64,000 bases of DNA from Pseudomonas canadensis (GTDB lineage: Bacteria; Pseudomonadota; Gammaproteobacteria; Pseudomonadales; Pseudomonadaceae). A program made the position numbers and the translations under genes. The notes below the pieces were generated by a model. It was not told the DNA's origin. It made no database searches and saw nothing but the letters and a program-made list of their open reading frames with translations. Below, piece after piece: positions 15,524 through 23,091 of this stretch (the first letter of the stretch is position 1; the number at the start of each line of letters is the position of its first letter). The stretch lies in NCBI RefSeq assembly GCF_000503215.1, contig NZ_KI628539.1:248001-312000 (forward strand), in the 5' to 3' direction.

Positions 15524-16144
15524 ATGTGTGGACGTTATGCCCTGTTTCGCTGGAATCCCGCCTTCGCTGCCTTGCCGGGCTTCCCCGCCGACCAGCAGGC
15601 TCAGTGGAACATCTCTCCGAATGATTCGGTGCTGATCCAGCGCGCCACCGACGGCCAGCGCACCCTGGCCCGCGCCCGTTGGGGCCTTACGCCGCCGTGG
15701 TTGACCGATCTTTCCCGCACGCCCGCCCATGCCCGCGCCGAAACCCTGGCCGAACAACCGATGTTCCGCGAAGCGTTCCGTCAACGCCGTTGCCTGCTGC
15801 CCGCCAATGGGTTCTACGAATGGCGCGGCACCCAGCGTAAACGCCCGTACTGGCTGACGCCGGAGGAGGGCTCCACGTTGTTTTTCGCCGCGATCTGGGA
15901 AGCCTATCCGGTGCAGGAGCAGGTGTGGCTGAGCACGGCGGTGGTGACCCAAGCGGCGCAGGCCCAGCGTCGCCCGCTGATTCTGGATGAGGCCGGGCAG
16001 GCAGCCTGGCTCGATCCCGAGACGCCGTTGCATGTATTGCAAGGCCTGCTGGCCAGTGAACCCGTCGCGTTGCGCGAGCGAGTGCTGGCCAACATGGTCA
16101 ACGATCCGAAGCTCAACGGGCCGGAGTGCCTGACCCCGGCTTAG
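15524..16144 (+). CDS. SRAP (YedK/HMCES-like) abasic-site protein with altered active site
   Basis: A 206-residue SRAP-family protein. Family members crosslink through Cys2 to abasic sites in single-stranded DNA. Cys2 (MCGRYALF), the RWGLTPPW segment and the Glu of GFYEW (E99) are present. Two other active-site positions differ from what is known for YedK: the Asn before ARAET is His69 (AHARAET), and the His before the RMPVIL-like segment is replaced, reading QAQRRPLIL (Ala147). Crosslinking may still occur, but reversal or proton transfer could differ. The stop overlaps that of the convergent chemoreceptor gene. Confidence 0.85.
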   Translation: MCGRYALFRWNPAFAALPGFPADQQAQWNISPNDSVLIQRATDGQRTLARARWGLTPPWLTDLSRTPAHARAETLAEQPMFREAFRQRRCLLPANGFYEWRGTQRKRPYWLTPEEGSTLFFAAIWEAYPVQEQVWLSTAVVTQAAQAQRRPLILDEAGQAAWLDPETPLHVLQGLLASEPVALRERVLANMVNDPKLNGPECLTPA

Positions 16145-18279
16145 ACCTTGAACTGATTGATCAGCCGGCGCTGCTGCTCCGCCAGCTTGGTCAAGTCCGC
16201 ACTGGCCGCGCTGGATTCATCCGCGCCGCCTGCTACTTCATTGGCCACCTGGCCGATATTGATCACGTTGCGATTGATGTCCTCGGCCACCGCGCTCTGT
16301 TCTTCGGCGGCACTGGCGATCTGGGTGTTCATGTCGTTGATCACCGAGACGGCCTGGGTGATCGTCTCCAGCGCTTCGGCCGCCTTGGCCGCGTGTTGCA
16401 CGCTTTCATCGGTGCGGTTCTGGCTGTCCTCCATCACCCGCACCACGTCCCGCGTGCCTTGTTGCAACTGCTGGATCATGGTCTGGATTTCTTCGGTGGC
16501 CTTCTGGGTCTTTTGCGCCAGGTTGCGCACTTCGTCGGCGACCACCGCAAAACCACGGCCTTGCTCGCCAGCCCGCGCCGCCTCGATGGCCGCATTGAGC
16601 GCCAGCAGGTTGGTCTGTTCGGCAATCCCGCGAATCGCCGTGAGGATGGCGTTGATGTTCTCGCTGTCCTTGGCGAGCGCCTGCACGACGCCGACTGCCT
16701 TGCCGATTTCCTCGGCCAGTGCGCCGATGGAGGTCGAGGTGTCGCGCACAATGCGCATGCCCTGGCTAGCGGCCTGGTCGGCGTGGCTGGCGGCTTGTGC
16801 GGCCTGGGTGGCGTTGCGCGCAACATCTTGCGCAGTCGCGGTCATCTGATGCACAGCTGTGGCGACCTGGTCGATTTCTACCATCTGTTTGTGCACGCCC
16901 TGGTTGGTGCGGATCGCGATGTCGGCAGTGTGTTCCGAGGAGTCGCTGACCTTCTGCACCGAACTCACCACCTGGGTGATCATGCCCTGCAGCTTGATCA
17001 AGAAGGTGTTGAAGCCGCTGGCGATCGCGCCCAGCTCATCGGCGCGGTCACTGGTCAGGCGCCGTGTCAGGTCGCCTTCGCCCTGGGCGATGTCATTGAG
17101 CATCGCGACCATTTGCTTGAGCGGACGAGCGATGCCGTGGCCGACCAGCCAGATCACCAGCAAGCCGATACCGGCGATCAACAAACCGGCGATGGTCATG
17201 CCGAAGATGTCAGTCTTGCGCTGGGCTTCCAGGTCGCTTTGCAGCTTCTGCGAATCGGCCATCACGGCGCTGAGGGGCAGTTGCAGCATCAGCGTCCAGC
17301 GTGCGTCAGCCTGGCCGATATTGAACGGTAGGAACAGTTCGATATGCCCGTGTTCCTTATCGATGTCGTAGCGCACTTCGCCGACTTTCAACTGGCCAAG
17401 GTTGGCCAGTTCATTGTTGTCGAGCAGGTCGGTGGCCTTTTCGCCGAGCTTGCTGGCGTCCTTGGTGTAGGCCACCAGGCGACCGTTGCTGGAGATCAGC
17501 GCGAGTTCACCGGCGCCGTTGTAGAGTTTTTGATCGGCGCTGGTGAGCATGTCCTGGATGAAGTTGACCGACAGGTCGGCACCGACGATGCCTTGGAAGG
17601 TGCCGTCGATCATAATCGGTTCGATGAACGAAGCCAGCATCACCATTGCGTTGCCCACCTTATAAGGGGCAGGGTCGATGGCGCAGGCCTTTTTGTTTTC
17701 CTTGGAGCAAAGGTAGTACTCACTCGCGCGCACGCCAGTGGAGAGGATGTTCTGATCGTTGACATCGGCGAGCTTGTCCAGGCCCAGGCTGCCATCGGCG
17801 TTGCGATACCACCAGGGAAGGAAGCGGCCGTCTGCGGCCATGCCGACAATGGGGGTGTTCACGTAGGCTGCGTCGTTGTGGTCGATCGCATTGGGCTCCC
17901 AGCCGATGTAGGCGCCGAGGATCTTCGGGTTACGCACCACGGTTTCATGCAGCAGATTGATCAGTTGCTCGCGGCCGACTTGCAGGGCCGGCTCGCCCTT
18001 GGCGTCTTTCATGCCGAGCAGGGCGTTGGCGGTGGCCAGGCTCTTGGCGGTCACCAAGGGGGCTTCCAGTTCGCGCTGGATCAAGGTGGCCTGGGTTTGC
18101 GCCAGGGCGGTCAGGCGCTGCTCGATGATCTGGTCGAATTGCACCTGGGTGCGATCCTGCACCATTTCCTGGGTCCGCGCTCCGGCAAACAAGGCGTACA
18201 GCACCAGCACCGCGACCACGCTGAGGACAATCGCCCCGGCCAGTGCCGCGACAGAAAATTGGATCGACTTGAATTTCAT
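16141..18279 (-). CDS. Methyl-accepting chemotaxis protein with a periplasmic Cache domain
   Basis: A 712-residue inner-membrane chemoreceptor. TM1 is near residues 8-32, a periplasmic Cache-type sensor spans about 40-350 (GAYIGWEPNAIDHNDAAYVN, GRFLPWWYRNADG), TM2 is near 357-380, then HAMP and a long cytoplasmic signalling domain whose hairpin tip ENINAILTAIRGIAEQTNLL leads to GRGFAVVADEVRNLAQKT around residue 573. It would feed CheA/CheW kinase signalling. The ligand is not predictable; the usual amino-acid dCache motif is not matched exactly. ATG 18279 follows CGGAG. Monocistronic. Confidence 0.92.
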   Translation of the reverse strand: MKFKSIQFSVAALAGAIVLSVVAVLVLYALFAGARTQEMVQDRTQVQFDQIIEQRLTALAQTQATLIQRELEAPLVTAKSLATANALLGMKDAKGEPALQVGREQLINLLHETVVRNPKILGAYIGWEPNAIDHNDAAYVNTPIVGMAADGRFLPWWYRNADGSLGLDKLADVNDQNILSTGVRASEYYLCSKENKKACAIDPAPYKVGNAMVMLASFIEPIMIDGTFQGIVGADLSVNFIQDMLTSADQKLYNGAGELALISSNGRLVAYTKDASKLGEKATDLLDNNELANLGQLKVGEVRYDIDKEHGHIELFLPFNIGQADARWTLMLQLPLSAVMADSQKLQSDLEAQRKTDIFGMTIAGLLIAGIGLLVIWLVGHGIARPLKQMVAMLNDIAQGEGDLTRRLTSDRADELGAIASGFNTFLIKLQGMITQVVSSVQKVSDSSEHTADIAIRTNQGVHKQMVEIDQVATAVHQMTATAQDVARNATQAAQAASHADQAASQGMRIVRDTSTSIGALAEEIGKAVGVVQALAKDSENINAILTAIRGIAEQTNLLALNAAIEAARAGEQGRGFAVVADEVRNLAQKTQKATEEIQTMIQQLQQGTRDVVRVMEDSQNRTDESVQHAAKAAEALETITQAVSVINDMNTQIASAAEEQSAVAEDINRNVINIGQVANEVAGGADESSAASADLTKLAEQQRRLINQFKV

Positions 18280-18520
18280 GAAAACTCCGGGCACAGGGGA
18301 GAGAATCCGCCTTTTTGTATCGGCCACGGGCGCGCTGGGCATGAGGGGGTGTCCTGCAAAAATGTTCGGAGTGTCGCAAATGGAAAGCCCATCGCCGTTA
18401 TTGGCGCCGTGGGATGTATCCGAAAATCAGCGGTTACACGTCTGGTGTATCTGGCGTCGATACAAACGAGCGCCTACGATACGCGCCATGTTTGAAGGGC
18501 GTGTTTTCAGGGAGAGGTTC

Positions 18521-19339
18521 ATGAAGAAGTCATTGGTAGTTAGCGGTCTGGTTGCAGCGATGCTGCTGGCCGGGTGTCAGTCGGTCAACACCACCAGCGG
18601 CGGCGCCGTTGGGGTTGAGCGCAAGCAGTACATGTTCAGCATGCTGTCGAGCCAGGAAGTCGACCAGATGTATGCCCAGTCCTACCAGCAGACCCTGGGG
18701 GAGGCCAGCAGCAAGGGCCAACTGGATAAGACCAGCGCCAACGCCAAGCGCGTGCAGGCCATCGCCAACCGCTTGATCGCCCAGGCGCCGACGTTCCGTG
18801 CGGATGCCGCGCAGTGGAAGTGGGAAGTGAACCTGATCAAGAGCGACGAGATGAACGCCAACTGCGGGCCTGGCGGCAAGATCTTCGTGTACAGCGCCTT
18901 GATCGACAACCTCAAGCTCACCGATGACGAGCTGGCCGCCGTGATGGGCCATGAAATTGCCCACGCCTTGCGTGAACACGGCCGTGAAGCCATGTCCAAG
19001 GCCTACGGAATCGAGATGGCCAAGCAGGGCGCCGGTGCATTGTTCGGCCTCGGCCAGGACAGCTTGGCATTGGCCGATACCGTGGCCAACTACGGCATGA
19101 CCTTGCCCAACAGCCGCAGCAATGAAAACGAAGCGGACCTGATCGGCCTGGAGCTGTCGGCCCGTGCCGGCTACAACCCGAACGCGGCTATCACGCTGTG
19201 GAACAAGATGGCCAAGGCTTCGGAAGGTGCGCCGCCGGAGTTCATGAGTACTCACCCGGCGTCCGACAGCCGAATCGCCTCGTTGCAGGCGGCGATTCCG
19301 AAGGTGATGCCGCTGTACCAGCAGGCAAAAAAATCCTGA
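18521..19339 (+). CDS. M48-family zinc metallopeptidase lipoprotein (LoiP-like)
   Basis: A 272-residue lipoprotein with lipobox LLAGC (Cys18) and a gluzincin catalytic motif HEIAHALREH (His144, Glu145, His148); the third zinc ligand is probably the Glu in NENEADLIGLELSARAGYNP. The architecture resembles LoiP/YcaL and the peptidase part of BepA, periplasmic proteases tied to outer-membrane quality control. ATG 18521 is preceded by GGGAGAGG. It is divergent from the chemoreceptor and followed by a REP hairpin. Confidence 0.9.
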   Translation: MKKSLVVSGLVAAMLLAGCQSVNTTSGGAVGVERKQYMFSMLSSQEVDQMYAQSYQQTLGEASSKGQLDKTSANAKRVQAIANRLIAQAPTFRADAAQWKWEVNLIKSDEMNANCGPGGKIFVYSALIDNLKLTDDELAAVMGHEIAHALREHGREAMSKAYGIEMAKQGAGALFGLGQDSLALADTVANYGMTLPNSRSNENEADLIGLELSARAGYNPNAAITLWNKMAKASEGAPPEFMSTHPASDSRIASLQAAIPKVMPLYQQAKKS

Positions 19340-19354
19340 GTTAACGCTGACCCT

Positions 19355-19394
19355 TTGTAGGAGCCCGGCTTGGCGAATCGCCGGACTCCTACAA
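19355..19394. repeat. REP-type hairpin between M48 lipoprotein and TMEM165 genes
   Basis: TTGTAGGAG...CTCCTACAA with an inner CCGGC/GCCGG stem. It belongs to the GTAGGAG-type REP family also seen near 28.4 kb and 59.7 kb and lies between convergent stops. Confidence 0.7.
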
Positions 19395-19402
19395 GGTGTG
19401 TG

Positions 19403-19987
19403 CTAGATCCAGCCGCTGCTTTGCATAGCTTTGTACACGGCCACAATCGCCAGGACGAAGAACGCAGTAGCCGCCAGTCGACGAATCAGCGTCAACGGCA
19501 GTTTCTCCGCTGCAAAATTCCCCGCCAAGACCACCGGCACGTTGGCAATCAGCATGCCCAGGGTCGTCCCGATAATCACCAGCCACAACTCCGGGTACTG
19601 CGCCGCCAGCATCACCGTGGCGATCTGGGTTTTGTCACCGATTTCCGCGAGGAAGAACGCGATCAGCGTGGTCAGGAACGGGCCGAATTTGCGTGTGGTG
19701 CTGGCTTCGTCATCGTCGAGTTTGTCTGGAACCAGTGTCCACAAGGCCGTGGCGCAGAAACTCGCTGCGAGGATCCAGTGCAACACTGCATCCGAGAAGA
19801 AACTGCCGAACCAGGCCCCCACGGCACCAGCGGCCGCATGGTTGGCCAGGGTCGCGGCGACGATGCCGGCGATGATCGGCCAGGGTTTGCGAAAGCGTGC
19901 GGCAAGGATGAGCGCGAGCAGTTGCGTCTTGTCGCCGATTTCGGCCAAGGCAACGATTGCGGTAGGAACGAGTAATGAATCCAGCAT
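19403..19987 (-). CDS. TMEM165/GDT1 (UPF0016) family cation transporter, probably Mn2+ exporter
   Basis: A 194-residue membrane protein made of two homologous halves, each with the signature E-x-G-D-(K)-T: AEIGDKTQLLALILA near residue 15 and AEIGDKTQIATVMLA near residue 117. Six membrane helices are expected. Bacterial members such as MneA of Vibrio export manganese. The yybP-ykoY riboswitch directly upstream on the same strand supports Mn2+ as the regulating ion. ATG 19987 gives the family's normal N-terminus (MLDSLLVPTAIVALAEIGDKTQ); the longer open frame runs through the riboswitch and is not believed. Confidence 0.9.
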   Translation of the reverse strand: MLDSLLVPTAIVALAEIGDKTQLLALILAARFRKPWPIIAGIVAATLANHAAAGAVGAWFGSFFSDAVLHWILAASFCATALWTLVPDKLDDDEASTTRKFGPFLTTLIAFFLAEIGDKTQIATVMLAAQYPELWLVIIGTTLGMLIANVPVVLAGNFAAEKLPLTLIRRLAATAFFVLAIVAVYKAMQSSGWI

Positions 19988-20018
19988 CAGGTAAGTTTCC
20001 AGGGGCGGGTCGACACGG

Positions 20019-20067
20019 CTATGACACGTACAGCCTTCCCGCCCCGGGTAAGGTGTGCGTGTCATAG
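20019..20067 (-). other. Long hairpin downstream of the riboswitch aptamer
   Basis: CTATGACACG (20019-20028) is the exact complement of CGTGTCATAG (20058-20067), with further pairing of CCTT.CCC / GGG.AAGG inside. The distal base of this stem overlaps the conserved AAGACC end of the aptamer, so ligand binding and this helix should be mutually exclusive. No T tract follows, so it is more likely a Rho- or translation-level expression platform than an intrinsic terminator. Confidence 0.65.
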
Positions 20068-20192
20068 GTCTTGTCAAACCCCGGTCCGTCTGTGCGGACT
20101 CCTGGGTCGCATACGCCATGGTCTGCTGACCAAGTATGTTGACGTATGCCGGACGAGCGTGGCGCTCGTGGGAGACTACTCCCCTAGGACGG
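20063..20192 (-). promoter_or_regulatory. yybP-ykoY manganese riboswitch
   Basis: Read on the minus strand, the leader of the TMEM165 gene has the conserved 5' block CCTAGGGGAGTAG (20176-20188) and the conserved 3' block GACAAGACCTATG (20063-20075), separated by about 100 nt with internal stems (CACGAGCGCC/ACGCTCGT, GGCATACG/CGTATGC). GGGGAGUAG plus CAAGACC is the yybP-ykoY signature, an aptamer that binds Mn2+ and turns on exporter genes. Boundaries are approximate because I could not fold it by covariance model. Confidence 0.82.
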
Positions 20193-20247
20193 AGCGGATT
20201 CTGCCTAGGCAAAATCCATTCGGCAAGCCTTCTTTTTCAAACGCCCG

Positions 20248-21246
20248 TCAGCCGCGCTTGGCACGGTAGATGCGAAAACCGTTGCCTTCGGCCTTGATCG
20301 CGCACACGCCCAAGTGTTCTTCGATCAGCGGTTGGTACTTCAGGAAGCTGTTAGCAACCAGGCGAAGTTCGCCGCCTTTTGCCAGGTGTTTCGCCGCTTT
20401 TCGCAGCAGATTCTCAGTGGCGAAATAATCGGTATGCACACCGACATGGAACGGTGGATTGCTCAAAATCGCGTTCAAACCCATCGGTGCCGCGTCGATG
20501 CCATCGCCGGTCAATACCTCGGCTTCCAGACCATTGGCGGCCAGGGTCAAGCGACTGCTGGCGGCGGCGAAGGCATCCACGTCGAGCATCGTCACTATGT
20601 TGTGCGGGTAGCGACGTTTTACCGCCGCCCCCAGCACGCCGGCGCCACAACCAAAGTCCAGTAGATGGCCGCTTGGCAGCTTGTCCAGGTGCTCCAGCAA
20701 CAGTTCCGTGCCGCGATCCAGGCGCCCGTGGCTGAACACCCCCGGCAAGCTCACCACCTTCAGCGGGCCCTCGGCCAACGGCACGTCGAAGACCTGCGCG
20801 AGGCTCTCCAGCTCAACCGCTTGCGGGGCGTTGACCACGGTGATCTGCCACAGTTGGCAGTGCCGCGCGCTGTCGAGTTTGCGCGGTTTGCCGAAGGGGA
20901 TCAGCTGTTTGGCGGCGCTTTCGATCCCGGCTTTCTTCTCGCCGACCAAAAACAGCTCGGCGCCGGGCAAGCGCGAGGCCACGGCGTTGAGCAGGTAGTC
21001 GGTGAGGTCCTTGGACTTGGGCAGGAAGATCACTGCGGTATCAAACGCCTGCTCCGGCACGTTTACGCCGAACTGGCTGCGTTCAGGGAAGCGTGCATCG
21101 AGCGCCGCCTGATCGCCGGCATGCCAACACCAGCCGTGAGCATTGGGCAGACGACCCAGCAGGTCGTCGGCAGGCAACCCCACCAACAGCAGGTTGCCTT
21201 GAAAAAGTTCGGCCTGACGAAGCAGTACTTCACTGCGCGGATCCAT
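20248..21246 (-). CDS. rsmC: 16S rRNA m2G1207 methyltransferase RsmC
   Basis: A 332-residue class I methyltransferase. The N-terminal half is the degenerate domain typical of RsmC; the C-terminal half has the SAM-binding HLLDFGCGAGVLGAAVKRR and the substrate motif NPPFHVGVHTD. It methylates G1207 in the 30S subunit using S-adenosylmethionine. It shares strand with the upstream D-2-hydroxyacid dehydrogenase gene, 30 bases away. Normal length. Confidence 0.93.
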   Translation of the reverse strand: MDPRSEVLLRQAELFQGNLLLVGLPADDLLGRLPNAHGWCWHAGDQAALDARFPERSQFGVNVPEQAFDTAVIFLPKSKDLTDYLLNAVASRLPGAELFLVGEKKAGIESAAKQLIPFGKPRKLDSARHCQLWQITVVNAPQAVELESLAQVFDVPLAEGPLKVVSLPGVFSHGRLDRGTELLLEHLDKLPSGHLLDFGCGAGVLGAAVKRRYPHNIVTMLDVDAFAAASSRLTLAANGLEAEVLTGDGIDAAPMGLNAILSNPPFHVGVHTDYFATENLLRKAAKHLAKGGELRLVANSFLKYQPLIEEHLGVCAIKAEGNGFRIYRAKRG

Positions 21247-21276
21247 GGTCTGCTCCTTGAAAAGGGGCGCAGTTTA

Positions 21277-22242
21277 TCAACTGACGACGCGCAGCGGGGC
21301 CCCGTTGAAAAAGCCCCGGGCGTTTTCCGCCAGTTGGCCGACGATGCGCTGGCGCGCTTCGCGACTGCCCCAGGCGTTGTGCGGGGTCACGATCAGCCGA
21401 GGGATGTCACCGGCCAACAGCGGATTGCCGTCCACCGGCGGTTCCACGCTCAGTACATCGGTGGCCGCGCCGCCCAGATGGCCGCTGCGCAAGGCGTCCG
21501 CCAGGGCCTGCTCATTGATCAAACCACCGCGCGCGGTGTTGACCACAAACGCGCCAGGCTTGAGCAGCGCCAGCTCGCGGGCGCCGATAAAGTCGCGGGT
21601 GTGTTCGTTGAGCGGGCAGTGCAGGGTGAGTGCGTCCACCTGCGCCAGCAACTCATCCAGTGGCACGCGGTCAGCGCGGGCCGGGCGGCCTGGAATCGCG
21701 CCGAGCAGGACACGCATGCCGAACGCTTCAGCCAGTCGCGCGACGGCGCCGCCCAATTCGCCATGGCCTAGCAGGCCGAGGGTCTTGCCTTCCAGTTCCA
21801 CGATCGGATGGTCCAGCAGGCAGAACTGCTTGGCCTCCTGCCACTTACCGGCGCTCACGTCTCTTTGGTAATCCTTCAAGCGCGTCGCCAGGTTGAGCAA
21901 CAGCATGATCGTGTGCTGCGCCACCGACGGCGTGCCATAGCCCTGGCAGTTGCTCACGGTGATGCCATGGGCGCGGGCGGCGTCGAGGTCGACGTTGTTG
22001 GTGCCGGTGGCCGACACCAGGATCAGCTTGAGGTCCGGGCAGGCCGCCAGGGTTGCGGTGTTGAGGGCGATCTTGTTGCTGATGACCACGTGGGCACCTT
22101 GCACGCGTTCGATCACATTCTGCGGCGTGGTGCCGGTAAACAGCTGCAACTCGCTGAAGGTGTCTCGCAGCTCGCTGAGGTCGAGGTCCCCCAAGTCCAG
22201 GGACGGGTGATCAAGGAAGACGGCGCGGCGATTGTTCGTCAT
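21277..22242 (-). CDS. D-2-hydroxyacid dehydrogenase (glycerate/hydroxypyruvate type)
   Basis: A 321-residue NAD(P)-dependent dehydrogenase of the 2-hydroxyacid family. It has the Rossmann motif LGLLGHGELGGAVARLAEAFG, the catalytic Arg in NTARGGLI, the Glu in VLSVEPP and the His in VTPHNAWGS. Overall it resembles HprA-type glycerate dehydrogenases, but substrate specificity cannot be assigned. ATG 22242 is taken rather than the TTG one codon upstream; AAAAGG precedes it. It is divergent from the LysE-type gene. Confidence 0.9.
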   Translation of the reverse strand: MTNNRRAVFLDHPSLDLGDLDLSELRDTFSELQLFTGTTPQNVIERVQGAHVVISNKIALNTATLAACPDLKLILVSATGTNNVDLDAARAHGITVSNCQGYGTPSVAQHTIMLLLNLATRLKDYQRDVSAGKWQEAKQFCLLDHPIVELEGKTLGLLGHGELGGAVARLAEAFGMRVLLGAIPGRPARADRVPLDELLAQVDALTLHCPLNEHTRDFIGARELALLKPGAFVVNTARGGLINEQALADALRSGHLGGAATDVLSVEPPVDGNPLLAGDIPRLIVTPHNAWGSREARQRIVGQLAENARGFFNGAPLRVVS

Positions 22243-22327
22243 CAACTGTACCTTTTGCGACAGGGTTCGAAGGCGTAATCTCCCGAGCCTATCAGATGAA
22301 ATAATCAGTTACTTAATTGGAGTGAGC

Positions 22328-22960
22328 ATGTACGCCGCCGAATTTTTGACCGTAGCCCTGATTCACTTGTTGGCGGTGGCCAGCCCCGGCCCGGATTTCG
22401 CGGTAGTGGTGCGTGAAAGCGTGACCCACGGCCGTCGCGCCGGAACCTGGACTGCGCTGGGCGTCGGCTCGGCGATTTTCCTGCACGTGGGTTATTCGTT
22501 GCTCGGTATCGGCTTGATCGTGTCCCAGTCCATCGTGCTGTTCAACGCCCTGAAATGGGCAGCCGCCGCCTACCTGCTGTACATCGGCTTCAAGGCCCTG
22601 CGCGCGCAGCCGGCCAAGTCTGTAGCTGAGGGCGAGTTGCATCGCGAAGCGGGCGAGCGCACGCCGCGTGGTGCGTTTACCGCCGGTTTCGTGACCAATG
22701 GCTTGAACCCCAAGGCCACGCTGTTCTTCCTGTCGTTGTTCACCGTGGTGATCAACCCCCACACACCGCTAGCGATCCAGGCCGGTTACGGTGTGTACCT
22801 GGCAGTGGCGACGGCGCTGTGGTTCTGCCTGGTGGCGATGCTGTTCAGCCAGCAGCGCGTGCGTGCCGGGTTTGCGCGGATGGGCCACTGGTTTGATCGG
22901 ACCATGGGCGCGGTGTTGATTGCCATCGGCGTGAAACTGGCATTCACCAGCATGAAATAG
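22328..22960 (+). CDS. LysE-family amino acid exporter
   Basis: A 210-residue inner-membrane protein with six predicted helices. The N-terminal AVASPGPDFAVVVRESVTHGRRAG is the LysE/RhtB signature, and GFVTNGLNPKATLFFLSLF is the conserved central helix. Members export amino acids or homoserine lactone-like metabolites. The gene stands alone, divergent from the dehydrogenase, and has a weak GGAGTGAG ribosome binding site. The substrate is unknown. Confidence 0.88.
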   Translation: MYAAEFLTVALIHLLAVASPGPDFAVVVRESVTHGRRAGTWTALGVGSAIFLHVGYSLLGIGLIVSQSIVLFNALKWAAAAYLLYIGFKALRAQPAKSVAEGELHREAGERTPRGAFTAGFVTNGLNPKATLFFLSLFTVVINPHTPLAIQAGYGVYLAVATALWFCLVAMLFSQQRVRAGFARMGHWFDRTMGAVLIAIGVKLAFTSMK

Positions 22961-23091
22961 GCTGGATGCTGGCGCAAAGCTAGCATTCATTGGGGTCTGC
23001 AAATCATTCCTTTGGCTGATTTGGCTGAAACATATGCGCTCTACAGTGCAGTTCTTTCAGCCAAGACCATGCAGTCATAAAAGGGATTCGT

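Noticed and set aside
19988..20212. N-terminal extension of the TMEM165 gene
   Set aside because: The extra 75 codons run through the riboswitch; the family's normal N-terminus begins at ATG 19987.
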